This document shows, in pieces, positions 23,447-33,873 of a stretch of DNA of 64,000 nucleotides. This stretch comes from Porphyra umbilicalis (taxonomy: Eukaryota; Rhodophyta; Bangiophyceae; Bangiales; Bangiaceae). The DNA lies in assembly GCA_002049455.2 (NCBI GenBank), contig KV918940.1, positions 62,001 through 126,000 on the forward strand. The letters run 5' to 3'. The position numbers and the translations under genes were made by a program. Numbering within the stretch: position 1 is the first letter of the stretch; each line of letters opens with the position of its first letter. The notes under the pieces were generated by a model. It did no database searches. It saw nothing but the letters and a program-made list of their open reading frames with translations, and had not been told where the DNA came from.

Positions 23447-25087
23447 ATGGCCTTTGTCGGCGGCGCGGATAAGCGGTGGATGTGGGCGGCCACGGGCTTT
23501 GCCGTCGGCCTCGGCACGGGCCTGCTCCTGTCCAAGGGGCTTTCGTCGCCGGCCGCTGGCAGCGCCGGTGACGCGCCGCCGGTGCTGCCGGTCAAGTCGC
23601 AGCCGGAGCATTCGGCGGCGGAGGTGGTGGCGGAAGCGGCAGCGGCACCATCTGAGGATGAGGACAAGGCCGACGTGCGCGTGGCGGCGCCGACAGCGGT
23701 ACCGGCAGCGGCGGCCGTTGCGTCCCCGTCCGAGGCTGACGCGGAGGTGGCTGGCGCCAACGCCGCGCCAGCGGCGGTCGGCGCCACGGCCGACGGCGCT
23801 GCGGTCGACGTGCGACCCCCCCCCCCCCCTCCCCCCGCACGGTGCGCATCACGGCGCTGACGCTCTTCCCCATCAAGTCCTGCGCGGGCGTCTCGGTGCC
23901 GACGGCGACCGTTTCGTCGCGGGGCTTTGAGCACGACCGCCAGTTCCTGGTCGTGGACTTTACGGGCCGCTTCTTGACGCAGCGCAAGCTGCCCCGCATG
24001 GCCCTCATCACCCCGTCCATCCGTGTGGAGGCGCCGTCCCCGGCGGCGGCGGGCGGGGACGTGTTGGTCCTCGCCGCCCCGGGCGTCGAGCCGCTCGACG
24101 TGCCGGTCATCCCCGAGGCGGGGGGCGGCAAGGGCCGGCCCCCGCCCGCACAAGTCGTCGTCTGGGGTGACACGGTCGACGCGGTGGATCAGGGGGACGC
24201 GCCGGCGGCGTGGTTGGCCAAATTTCTCGAACAGCCGGGCGTGCGGCTGGTGGTACGTTGGGGGCGTGGCGGGGGGGGGGTGGGAGCCTGGTGGGAGAGG
24301 TGCTGCCCAGATGATGGGACCCGTGACGCGGGGGGCATCAGTGGTTGGAGTTGGATGGTGAGGGTGGTTGTGCCGGTCATAGCTGTTGTGGGTGGGCACC
24401 CAACGTGGTGGTCCCGCCCGGTCCGAGCCCACCATCTGACCGTCGTTGCCTGTAATCCCCCGCAACTGCATGGTATCATCCCCTCCCCTCGTGGACGCGT
24501 CCCGCCCGCAGCGCATGGCCAACAATGCGCGGCGCCCCGTGGAGGACGGCCACACCGACGGCCCGCCCGGCACGTTTGAGGTCTCGTTTGCCGACGGCTA
24601 CCCGTGGTTGCTCGCGTCCGAGACCAGCCTCGCCAACCTCAACAAGGAGATGGCGGCGGAAGCCGCCGCCGCCACGGCGGCTGCCGGCCGGGACGCCCCC
24701 CGCGTGCGCCCGCCCGTGTTTGACATGCGGCGCTTCCGCCCCAACGTCGTGGTTGCCGCCGCCGACGGCGGCGACGCCCTGCCGCCGTGGGCCGAAGACG
24801 CGTGGACGCGCCTGTCCGTGGCCCCCGCCGGCGACGACGCGCCGGTGCGCTTCCAAGTCGCCAAGCCCTGCGACCGCTGCAAGGTGCCGACGGTCCTCCC
24901 AGACGAGGGCGCGTTTGAGGGGCGCGCCGCCGTCGACGTGTACAACCGCACAATGGGGCGGCTGCGTGCCGTCGGCCGCGACGTGATGTTTGGCATTAAC
25001 CTCGTGTGCGACAGCCCGGTGGGGGCGACCGTGTCGGTCGGGGATGTGGTGACGGTCACGACGGCAGCCGCCAACGGGGGTGCATAG
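23447..25087 (+). CDS. MOSC-domain molybdenum enzyme, mARC-like
   Basis: Predicted amidoxime-reductase-type (mARC) protein. Coding starts at 23447, changes frame in a poly-C tract (14 C at 23816-23829, T, 6 C), continues to 24252, then resumes at 24512 after a 259-bp intron (donor GTACGT, acceptor GCAG, phase 0). Total is about 460 aa. The N-terminus has a hydrophobic segment (WAATGFAVGLGTGLLLS) that could be a signal anchor, as in mitochondrial outer-membrane mARC. A low-complexity linker follows, then the MOSC N-terminal barrel (ITALTLFPIKSC, FEHDRQFLVVD). The MOSC core has SFADGYPWLLAS and the Mo-ligand region KPCDRCKVPTV, with both cysteines present (24869, 24878). There is no NifS-like or 2Fe-2S domain, so the enzyme would depend on partner electron carriers. 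The frame change at the C run may be an assembly length error. Confidence 0.8.
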
Positions 25088-25311
25088 GGGGGAGCAGCGA
25101 CGAGGGGGGCGCCCGTAGGGCTCGCGCAACGCAGTCGAGAGTCAAAAAACGGTGTGTACATGGGCGCTCCCCCCCGTGGCGGACCCCTACTCGCGCTTCT
25201 TCTGTGCCACCGCCTCGCCCGCCGCCGGCGGTGCGGTCCCCAGCGCCGCCCTGTCAGCCGCCACCGCGGGCCCGTCGGGGGGCAGCGCCCCCCCCACCCC
25301 CGCGCGCCCGC

Positions 25312-26405
25312 TCACGGCGCGGACGACCCCCCCCCCAGGAGCGCGCCGAGCAGCGGCGCCGCCACGTACACGCCGAGGGCGGGGGCCCCCCCCCCGGCCG
25401 CGGCGGCGAGCGCGAGCGCCATGGCCGGGTTCATCGAGGCGCCGCTCCAGCCCGCGCCCGACGCGATCAGCGCCACGACCAACACGGGCGCCGCGGCCGG
25501 CGCCAGCAGCCGCCCGCCCGTCGGTGGCGGCGGCGGCGGCGCGGCGGCCTTGGCGCCGCCGCCGCCGCCGCCGGGCGCCCCGCCCGCCGGCGCGAGGAGG
25601 GCGGGGAGGAGGAGGAGCCCCGCGCACAAGACGGCGGTGAGGGCGGCTTCCACCCCCGCCGCCGCCGCGGCGCTGACGCCGGCGGCGGGCGACGGCGCCG
25701 CGAGCAGCTGCGCCGTGAGCGGGTCGGCGGTGGGGGCGGCCGCCCAGGCGGCGGCGACGGCCATGAGGTGGCCGGCGAGCTGCGCGGGGAGCGTCAGCGC
25801 CAGCTCCCCGAGCGTCCGCTGTCGGGGACACAGCGGGGCGGCCGGCGGCGGGCGCATGCGAGGAAGCAGCAGCAGGGGACGCGTAGGAAACAGCCCGTCG
25901 GGCAGCAGGTCAGTCCACCTGCTTGCAAAAAGCAGCCGACGCTGCCGCCACCGCGCCACGCGCAGGGCGTCACGGCGGCGACCCACGGTCTGCGGGCAGG
26001 CCCCCCCCAGGCAGTCCCCCCCAACCTGCACACGCCCCCCCCCCCCCCCCGCCCCCCCCCGCCCACCCACCCCCCGCCACCACGTACCTGCCCCGCCACC
26101 ACCGACGCCACGGCAATCGCCGGGTTCATCGTTGCGCCGAGCCCCAACCCCACCCCCTCCCACACCATCATCAGCGGGAGGAGCGCCGCCAAAAAGAGGG
26201 AAAAGGGCGGCACCCCCGCCGGCAGCGCCACGCCCGCCGCCGCCACGCGGGCGGCGAGGCGGGGAAAGCGCGCCGTCGGCGTCGAGGCGTGGAGCGCCTC
26301 TGAGTGGGTGCCGGCCAACACCGCCAGCACCGCAAACGTCCACAGCGCCGACGCGACGCACTCGCGGGCGGCGAGCGCCGCGCCGCTGACGCCGCGCGTG
26401 ACCAT
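25312..26405 (-). CDS. aquaporin-like (MIP) channel
   Basis: Two exons on the minus strand, 26405-26088 and 25818-25312 (donor GTACGT, acceptor CGACAG, phase 0), about 274 aa. The start MVTRGVSG is the only ATG just before the first membrane segment (ALWTFAVLAVLAG). Two half-channel signatures are seen: TMNPAIAVAS (NPA at about 94-96) and GASMNPAMALA (NPA at about 236-238). Further hydrophobic segments fit a six-helix MIP with long Ala/Gly/Pro-rich loops. The second motif is NPAM; most aquaporins have NPAR, whose arginine lines the selectivity filter, so selectivity may differ. Family placement is firm; substrate (water, ammonia, small solutes) and membrane are unknown. Confidence 0.75.
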
Positions 26406-27174
26406 GGCCGCGACGGCGCGGGGGCGGGGGGGGGAGGAGGGCGGGACGCCCGGCGCCGCGGTGGGGGGGGGGACGGCCGCCACGGGCGGCAGGCAGCAGG
26501 GATCCGCGACGCCGACGGGGCGTGGGCCGGTGCCGGCCGGCCGGCAGCAGGCTGGGCAGGGCAGGGACGGCGTCGACGGCGTCGGCGGCGCGCCCGCCTA
26601 GCGACGACGGCAACACGGGTCGTTCCCGGGGGGGCCCGCCGCAGGCGACACCGGCGCCAGTCTGGCGAGGCGCGGCGGCACCAGGACCGTCCAGGCGGCT
26701 CGCCAGCACCGGCACTTGGCCACGACGGTGCTGCTGATGGCAACGTCGTGGCATGCGGCAGATGAGCCAATTGTTCCACTCCGTGCCTCTTGTAGCCCCC
26801 GTGGGCACAACGATCCGCACGCTTAGCGTATCTCCAAAAGCGACAAACAGCGGGCTCTCGCCGCACCGCCACGCGACCACAACCGGCGGAGGTGGAATCA
26901 GAGCGCACCCCGTTCGCCGCCCTGCACGTCGCCCCCCCCGCGCGTCGGCCAGCGCGACGCCCTGGCCCCCCTGCCACTCCGCGACTGTCGACTGGCACCG
27001 CTTCCCGCCCCACCCGTCGCCGTCGTGGGCACCTCGGCCGCTTCCCCTACGCTCCATTTTCACCGCTCTGTCGACCGCGCCGTCACCCGCGAGCCGTTCT
27101 TCCCCGCCTGCCCGCCGCCGGTTCCAGCGTCGCCGGCCGCTGTTTTTTCTCGACCGATGGGATTGCCGCGCGCC
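26406..27174. other. divergent intergenic region
   Basis: Lies between the minus-strand aquaporin start and the plus-strand DUF493 gene, so it should hold both promoters. No ORF with coding character and no recognisable TATA element was found. Confidence 0.4.
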
Positions 27175-27674
27175 ATGGCGGCCGCCGCCCCACCCGCCGC
27201 GGCTGCCCCCCCCCCCCGCCCCTCCCCTGCCTTTGCGTTGGCGGCCCCCACCTTTGTCGGCCGGCCACTGGGCGTCGCGCCGACGTGTGGGCGCCCCCCC
27301 CCCCCCCCGCCCGCCGCCGGTGGCGGTCCCCCCCCACCATGATTCGGGGCTTCCCCAACCCCGGCTCCGTCACGGGGGGCGCGCCCAACGGGGGTGACGG
27401 CGGGCAACGGGTTATCGACCAGCTCGTCGACTTCCCCTCGGTCTTTACGTTCAAGGTGGTGGGCCACCGGCAGGGGGATTTCGTGACAGACATTACAGAC
27501 CTGGTCGCGGGCATCACGGGCGTGACGCGGGAGAATGTGCGGGTGAGCACCCGCGACACGCCCAACGGCAAGTGGCGGTCCATCACCCTCAAGGTGCCGG
27601 TCAACACGGCGGACAATGTGTATGCGGTGTACGATGCGCTGGACCGGGACCCGCGGGTGCTCTTTAAGTTCTAA
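27175..27674 (+). CDS. DUF493/YbeD-like protein, probably organelle-targeted
   Basis: The conserved domain runs from the in-frame ATG at 27339 to 27674 (111 aa). It contains FPSVFTFKVVGHRQGDFVTD, then VTRENVRVSTRDTPNGKWRS and a C-terminal YAVYDALDRDPRVLFKF. This is the typical length and beta-alpha-beta layout of the DUF493 (bacterial YbeD) family, an ACT-like fold implicated in regulation in bacteria. Upstream, an ATG at 27175 opens MAAAAPPAAAAPPPRPSPAF, a transit-peptide-like leader, but in a different frame. The two are separated by C runs at about 27296-27308 and 27328-27335, so a homopolymer length error probably hides one continuous precursor. Alternatively the protein simply starts at 27339. 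Confidence 0.7.
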
Positions 27675-28983
27675 CGGTGCCGCCGCGAACATTGGGGGGG
27701 GGGGGGGGGTTGCGTGCTTTGAGGCATTGGGCGGAGGGGCGGGGGGTGTGGTGGTGGCGGTGGTGGCGCGAGGCGGGGCGAAGCAAAGGTGCCGCTCCGG
27801 CCGCCGTCGCGGCCGAGCGTGGGGGTGTGGGGCACCAAGCGCCGGGTGGCGGGGGCGGGCACGTGCGGGGCGCTTCCTTTGGGGCTGCGTGCCCCGCGCC
27901 GCGCAGTCGCGTGCATGGTGCTCCTCGCTACCCAGCAAGGGCTCCTGGTGTGTGCTGCGGTGGGGCTTGGCGGGGCGTGCAGGACGTATTTTTTTTTCCT
28001 GTGTCTCATTTCGTGGCAGCGTCCTCCCACCCCTTCCTTTTTGGCATTGAATAGCGTGTTTGTGCACGGCGTCTGTCGCACCCCGTGGCGTGCGCTTGTT
28101 CTTTTCCTGCATGGGCCCGCTCCAAAGCGTGGCACGTGCAGCGCGAGTCGACAACTCTGCCGCACGCCTCGACGGCCTGCAGCGCACGCCGGTTCCGCGT
28201 CGTGCGCGCTGCAGATGTCGTCACTGCGGGCTTGCGCAGCCGCCGCAGGGGTCTCCTGTTGAGTGTTGCCCTGGTATGGCCGGCGGGCGGGCCGACAGGC
28301 CGCGCCGCCGCGCCCGCCCGACGCGGTGCGCCGTGCGTGTCCTGCTTCTGGGGACACGTCACCCCCAAATCGGCGGGGGCCGAGACCCGCCCTTTTCTAT
28401 TTTTTCGACCGTCCCGCTTCGCTGCCACCCGCCGGCGGACCACGCCCCGCCGCCCGCCCCGCCGGGGGCACGCCCACCCCGGGCACCGTGGGGCGCCGCC
28501 GCCCGCGCGCCGCCCACCGCGGCCGCCACCGCCGCCCGCGGGTGGGTGGGGCCGTCGCCCCCGCCCGCACGGGCGACCGGCCAACCCCGTCGGGCGGCCG
28601 CCGCGGCGCCGCGCAGCGGCGGCGCCCACGGCGGTGCCACCAAGGGCGCCGCGCCGCGGGCGGGCGGCGGCGGCGGCGGCGGCGCCACGGCCGGCCGGCC
28701 GCCCCGCCGCCAGGTCCCCGCCCGCCCGCCCGCCCGCCCTCTGTCGACGTGGCGCAGGCGGCGCGGCCGCCGTCTGCCCGCGCACGCAGCCGCAAAAAAA
28801 AAAAAAAATACAAGGCGCCGCCGACACCGCGGCACACGGGGCGGGCACCGTCGGCGACGGCGCGGGGGGGGGGGGGGGACGCCCTCCCTCCCCCCCCCGA
28901 CACGCGGCCCCATCGGGCCTTGCCCCCGACCACGCGCGCAAGCGCACCCCCCCCCCCCCCCCCCCGAAACGGCGCGCGCGCCG
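27675..28983. other. gene-less stretch with homopolymers
   Basis: Contains a G run at about 27692-27708, a poly-A run near 28796-28808 and several C/G runs. Long frames on both strands appear compositional. The DUF493 3' end and the end of the minus-strand membrane protein probably lie in here. Confidence 0.35.
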
Positions 28984-29231
28984 CTACTCCCCCGCGGCGG
29001 CCACCCCCCCCCCCCCCCCCCCGCCGTGCCGAGGTCGGCGCCGACGGCGGGGCGGTCCCCCCCCCCCGCGGCGTCGCGCGCGCCGACGCGAGCCCCGCCG
29101 CCGCCGCCGCCGCCGCCGCGCGGAGGTCCGCGAGCGCGTCGACGCGGGCGTGGAGCGCCGCGAGGCGCGCGGCGACGGCGTCGGCGCCGCCGCCGCCGCC
29201 GCCGGCGGGCGACGAGTCGGCCGACGAGTCG

Positions 29232-29264
<33 letters not shown>

Positions 29265-30318
29265 CGGGGCGGGGGGGGGGGTGGTGCCGTCGGGGGCGCC
29301 CCGACGCCCGCCCCCGCGCCCGTGGAGCCGGGGTGGCCCCCCCGCACCCGCGTTGGCGGGGGGGGGGGGGAAGCCGCCCCACCGTCGCGGGCGTGGCGGG
29401 GCCCGAGGGGGGGACGCGCCGCCCGACACGGGCGAGGAGGGGTGCGGGGGGGGGGGGTACCCCCCCCCGCCGCCGCCGCCGCCACCGCCGCCGCCGCGGC
29501 AGCGGCGGCGGCGGCGGGTGCGCCGCCCCACGGGACCGGCGGCGGGGGCGCGGCGCCGCCGGGCGCGGGCGCCGGTGCGGCCGGCGACCGGCGGCGGGTG
29601 CCCCACGGGCCCACCACGTCGGCGTCGGCGGCGGCGGCGGCGGGGGGGAAGAGGGCCGTGAGCACCGACAGCACCGCGTCGGCCTCGTCGGGGGGGGGGG
29701 CCGCCGGCCCGCGGGGCGGACCGCAAGCCGCGGCGGCGGGGGGTGGGGGGGCGCCGGCGGCGCGCACCGCCCTCAGGCGCAGCGCCACCCCCGCGGCGGC
29801 GCGGAGGAGGGCGGCGAGGTCCGCGCGGAGCGCGTCTGGGGCGGCCAACCGACGGGGCGGGCGCACGGGGCAGGGGGCGGCAAACCAAGCAGGGGCAGGG
29901 GGGCGCCACAAAGCGTCACGTCACGTCAGCGCCGGCCGCGGGTGGACCGGGGGCGGGGGGCCGCCCCCCGACGGGGGACCCCCGCTGTGACAGACGGTGC
30001 ACGCGGCGACGGCGACTCGCCGCCCACCCCCCCAAACGTACCACTGGTGTCCCCCGCGGCGGTCGCGCGGAGGCGCGCCCAAGCGAGGGCCCCCACCAGG
30101 CGGGCGGCGGCGGCGGCGGCGGGGAGCCCCCCCCCCCACCCCACCGCCGGTGCGGGCAAGCACGCGCCGTCGGTCCCCCCCCGCCGCTGCCGCCGCCGCC
30201 GGCCGCCGGGGGCCGTGCGCGCGGCGGCAATGGCCGTTGCCGCCGCGGCAATGGCCGCCACCACCGCCCACGTCGGCAGACGACGGCGGGCGCGGGACGC
30301 CACGGCGGTCGGCGGCAT
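28984..30318 (-). CDS. unrecognised membrane-anchored Ala/Pro-rich protein
   Basis: Proposed from splice and composition evidence, no family recognised. Exon 1 is 30318-30042 (start MPPTAVASRARRRLPTWAVV). A basic stretch is followed by a hydrophobic segment (WAVVAAIAAAATAIAAA), suggesting an N-terminal anchor. The donor is GTACGT, and an acceptor CCCAG at 29837-29836 continues in phase as ALRADLAALLRAAAGVALRL, an amphipathic helix. Later parts include DEADAVLSVLTALFPP and a coiled-coil-like AVAARLAALHARVDALADLR, separated by Pro/Gly-rich linkers. The 3' end is uncertain because of very long C/G runs (about 28950-29020). The coordinate given assumes a frame change there to a stop at 28984; without it the frame runs on to 28397. 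Confidence 0.4.
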
Positions 30319-31299
30319 GGTCGGGGGGGGGGGGGGGGGGGGGGGGTGCCGCCGCCGAGCAAGGGGAAACGCACAGAGGGGGGGGGCGGTGGGGGGGGGG
30401 GTGGGGGGGGGGGGGGGGGGAAGCAACCGGCGCGTTGGCGAATGGGGAGGACCACCAACCGCCCACGAGTCGGACGAGAGCGCCGCGTGTGGCGGCGCGC
30501 ACAGAGAGTGTGGCGGCCGCTAAAGGCGCGGGGTGGCAGTCGCCGTCGGCGCGTGGCAGCCGCCCGTCAGCGGGCGGCGGTCAGCACGCTTGCCGCACGC
30601 AGCAGGGCGCGCACCCTGCGGGGCGGCACACAGGCACACGACGGCAACGCACACAGCAAGCGACCGTGGCTCGCGCAGACGCCCTGTCCACCCCCACCGG
30701 TGGGGGTGCACCCCCGCGGCGCCGTCGTGACGGTCGGGCCGCGCCGCGGCGACGCCCCCCACCCGCACCCCCCCCGCCCGCCCGAGGCGCGCGCAGCAGA
30801 GCCCGCGCGGCGGGCTGTCCCCCCCGCAACGAGGCGGGGCCGACGGGCGCGCCCCCGCCGCCGACCCACCGCGGGATGCAAAGCGGCGGCGCGAGCGGGG
30901 TGTCACCGACGGACGGTGCGGTAGCAGACAGCGCGCGGCACCGCGGCGGTACGTACAGTACCGCGGCGGCGGCCTGGGATAGGGGCAAGCGGGCTCGACG
31001 GCGGCGGCGTGGGGCGGCGCGCACGCGCCGCCACCCAAACATCCAAACGTTTGAACTGGGGGCGTGGCGTTCCCCGTGGTCATCCGGATATGCAATGGCT
31101 GCGAGCTGTGAAATTTCCAGTATGTAAATACCCCCGGCGGGCGTGTTCTTTGCAACTGTGGAAGCCCCGAAAAGGGGACGGGACGCTGCAGGTCTTTTTC
31201 AATGATTCGAATTTTCCTCGGCGAATCGGATGAAAGAGAATTCCAATCACATTGGGCAGGATCCTGTGAAACAGGGTGGTCATTGGAAGAGAACTTGTA
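30319..31299. other. gene-less stretch
   Basis: Starts with very long G runs (about 30323-30346 and 30379-30420). A perfect hairpin GCGGTAC-GTACA-GTACCGC is found at about 30946-30964. No gene recognised. Confidence 0.4.
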
Positions 31300-31429
31300 C
31301 AGTGCGTTCTCGTTTTAAGAGACGGCTGATTCAGCTGAATATCAATAAAAGTGGCCTACACGGACTGGAATGGAAGACTCGCGACCCATATTCTCTTGTA
31401 AATGATTCTCTTATGACGAGAACGCACTG
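31300..31429. mobile_element. 130-bp Tc1/mariner-like MITE
   Basis: The inverted ends CAGTGCGTTCTCGTTTTAAG (left) and CAGTGCGTTCTCGTCATAAG (right, read inward) are flanked on both sides by TA (31298-31299 and 31430-31431). TA duplication with a CAGTG terminus is the signature of Tc1/mariner-type elements. It has no coding capacity and lies about 145 bp downstream (on its strand) of the tRNA gene. Confidence 0.7.
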
Positions 31430-31574
31430 TATCGGCCGCGCCACAATAGTAGGGGGCCACTCTGCGCTTGACCTCGTCACAAAGAAAATAATAAAATTGA
31501 CGGGGTGCCGTCCAAGAGTGGAGTGGCGCTCACAGAAAAGATGTGGAGCTTTCGCGCACCCCGAGAGACAGGCG

Positions 31575-31646
31575 TAGCTTCAGGTGGTTTCGATCCACCG
31601 ACCTCTGGGTTATGGGCCCAGCGCGCTACCACTGCGCTATGAAGCT
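31575..31646 (-). tRNA. initiator tRNA-Met (CAT)
   Basis: 72-nt cloverleaf on the minus strand. The acceptor stem AGCTTCA/TGAAGCT has 7 perfect pairs with an A1:U72 closing pair. The D arm is GCGC-AGTGGTA-GCGC. The anticodon arm CTGGG-CCCATAA-CCCAG carries anticodon CAT and three consecutive G:C pairs next to the loop. The T arm is GGTGG-ATCGAAA-CCACC, followed by discriminator A. A1:U72, the GGG/CCC anticodon stem and A54 in the T loop are established hallmarks of eukaryotic cytosolic initiator tRNA. The internal A box (TAGCGCAGTGGTAGCGC) and B box (GGATCGAAACC) for RNA polymerase III are intact, and a TTTT terminator candidate lies about 36 nt downstream. No intron. Confidence 0.95.
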
Positions 31647-31953
31647 GTTCTCTGGATGACATTCCCATCTGCCATGTCATACTTAAAAAATAGTATACAT
31701 CTATTTTTGGTGCGTACGACTCGTTGGAGATTCCACCGCTTCGTCCTGCTCCCGAGCTCTTCCACCGACGGCCAGCCCGATCTGCTCTCGCGCACGTCCA
31801 TCCTCCCTTCGACCACCGCCACCCCCGCCACCGAGAGGTCAGGAGTATTGTGTTTGCACTCTTGGGATCTCTCCTCGTCCCGCCGCTTTTCCCGCTGCCA
31901 CCTACCCCCCCGACATCTGCGGCGTTGTTGGCGCTGCACGCGGTTGTCGCCGC

Positions 31954-33306
31954 CATGGCGCCCGTGGTTCCCCCCCCCCCTGCTTCCTGCCACCAGCCAC
32001 TGCCGGCGCCGCCCGCCGCCCCGTCTTGGCATCCGCCTTCACGACCACCGCCCCCCCCTCCTTCACCACCGGCGCGCCGCGGTGCCCATTGCGGGCACGG
32101 CGTCGGTCGCCCTCCCCCGCCCCCGCGTCGGCACCGTCCGCACCGTCCATGTTTGGTGGCGGCTTCCTGGGCGTTGGCCCCGCTGAGGTGTTTGTGATCG
32201 TTGCCGTTGGGTGGCTCGTCCTCGGCCCCCAGCGGCTCTTTGCGGTCGCCCGCGACGCGGGGAAGGTGCTCGGGCAGGTGCGCAAGACCGCCGACGATGC
32301 CAAAAACTCCTTCTCCGACGCCCTCGGCGCCGAGTCACTCGGCATCGGCGACCTGTCTGACCCCCTGGGCCTCGGCACGAGCGTCGCGGCGACAAAGGCG
32401 CGCAAGGTGCAGGAGAAGGAGGCAGAGCAGGAGCGGGAGCGGGAGCGGGAGGCGGCGGCGGCGGCCGGAGTGGCACCAGAAGGCGGCAAGCCGGTGGCGG
32501 GGGCAGCCGACGCGCTGGCGGCGGCCGTGTCGGCCGAGCCGGCGGGGCCCGCGCCGGCCCCCGTGACGGCTGCTGCCAAGGCGACGGAGCAGCCGGTTGG
32601 CGCCACGGCGGACAAGTCTGTGACCGCAACGACGGGGGCGGCCAAACCGGGGGCGGCCAAGCCGGGGGCAGCCAAGCCAGGGCCGACCGCTCCTGCGGCA
32701 CCGACCACGGCGAATGGCGCCGTGCCAGAGGCGCTCGTGCGCACGCCCGACGACCGGCCGGGGGAGGAGGCAATGGCTCAGTTCAAAGACCAGCTGCGGC
32801 GCGTCAACGACCCGAATCAAAAGGCTGAGCTGTACGTGAACGACGTGTCTGGTTGTGCAAGGGGGACTGTCGCCACGGAATGTTCCCTGCTCAGGCTTCC
32901 TTGGGCTCAGTAGGAGCTCGTCCTTAGCTCTGGCCCCCGCTGTACCCCCCCCACATTGACTGGCCACTGACCCGTGACTCCCGTCTTGGTTTTGCTCTCG
33001 CCCGCCTCGTGTGCTGCTTTTGTCTCGCCGTCCGTGCCGTGTGCACCCCAACCCCTGTTGAGGCCACCTCACAGGGATGATCCCGCCATGCTCGCGGCGC
33101 TGGCGGCGGACCCTCTCCCCCCCCTTGCCGGCGACGTGCCCCCCGAGCTGGCTATGCCCACCCCCGCCCCCGCCGATGTGCCGACAGACGTGGCGCTGGC
33201 CGAGTTGGAGGCCGCGTACGCGGCCGCCAAGAAGAAGTTATTGCTCAAGGGGCTCGCCGAAATGGAGGGCAAGACGGACGGCGAGAGTGGCCACAAATCT
33301 GTTTGA
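31954..33306 (+). CDS. thylakoid Tat translocase subunit TatB/Hcf106-like
   Basis: Two exons, 31954-32831 and 33075-33306 (donor GTACGT, acceptor CACAG), give about 369 aa. Residues 1 to about 65 (MAPVVPPPPCFLPPATAGAA, then Thr/Arg/Ser-rich) look like a plastid transit peptide. The mature part begins MFGGGFLGVGPAEVFVIVAV: a short N-terminal membrane helix with the conserved P-A-E (Glu about 78), then the LGPQRL hinge and an amphipathic helix FAVARDAGKVLGQVRKTADD. This is the diagnostic TatA/TatB layout. Length and the long charged, Ala/Pro-rich C-terminal tail with three GAAKP repeats fit Hcf106/TatB better than Tha4/TatA. TatB with cpTatC receives twin-arginine precursors at the thylakoid membrane. 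The second exon encodes a Lys-rich helix. The start was chosen as the first ATG giving the transit peptide. Confidence 0.85.
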
Positions 33307-33873
33307 GGGGGGGGGGGGGAGGACACGTACCTTACCGTGTGGGGCGTCGTTGCGCGTGCCGCGCGGCGGGTGGTTATGGGCTTTGCTTTGCTTGACGGGG
33401 GGTGCCGCTTGCACGACGCGGCGCGGGGTGTGCGTGCTGGCGGGGGATGCGGGTAGGGGGACGCCTGACCGCGCAACGCGAGCCGGCTGGCCCAGTTTTC
33501 GACGCGTGGTGGCGGTGGTTCATTTGGGGCGGCCGCCACCGCTGCGCCCTCTGCCCGCCTGCCGTCGGTGCCATGTCGCCGGTGGACCCACACTCGGGCG
33601 GCTCCTCTCCGCCGGCCTCCGTGCCCTGTGGTGATCACGCGGCGAGGCGGCACCGTCGCTCTTGGGCGACGGCCGTGCGAGCCTCGTGAGTGTCGCACCG
33701 CCCGCGCGCGTCGCTGTGCGGCGTGTGGGCGTGGGGAAGACGTGCGCGAGTAAACGAGACCAGTCTCTGGGAGTGCCTCGTTCACCGCAGCTGGCGCGCC
33801 TACGTTCCTACCGCCGACCCCCTTTTCGCGACGTCTGCGCCCGTGAGTGTCTCCGGCGCCGCCCCCAGCCCGC
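33307..33873. other. convergent intergenic stretch
   Basis: Between the TatB stop and the tail of the minus-strand glycosyltransferase-like gene. No gene recognised. Confidence 0.35.

Noticed and set aside
28060-30523. Plus-strand frames up to 812 codons and minus-strand frames of 504-516 codons.
   Set aside because: Compositional. Only the minus-strand segments with non-random helices and splice signals were kept as a tentative gene.
31575-31646. Elongator tRNA-Met or a plastid-derived tRNA.
   Set aside because: A1:U72, the three G:C anticodon-stem pairs and A54 specify a eukaryotic cytosolic initiator.
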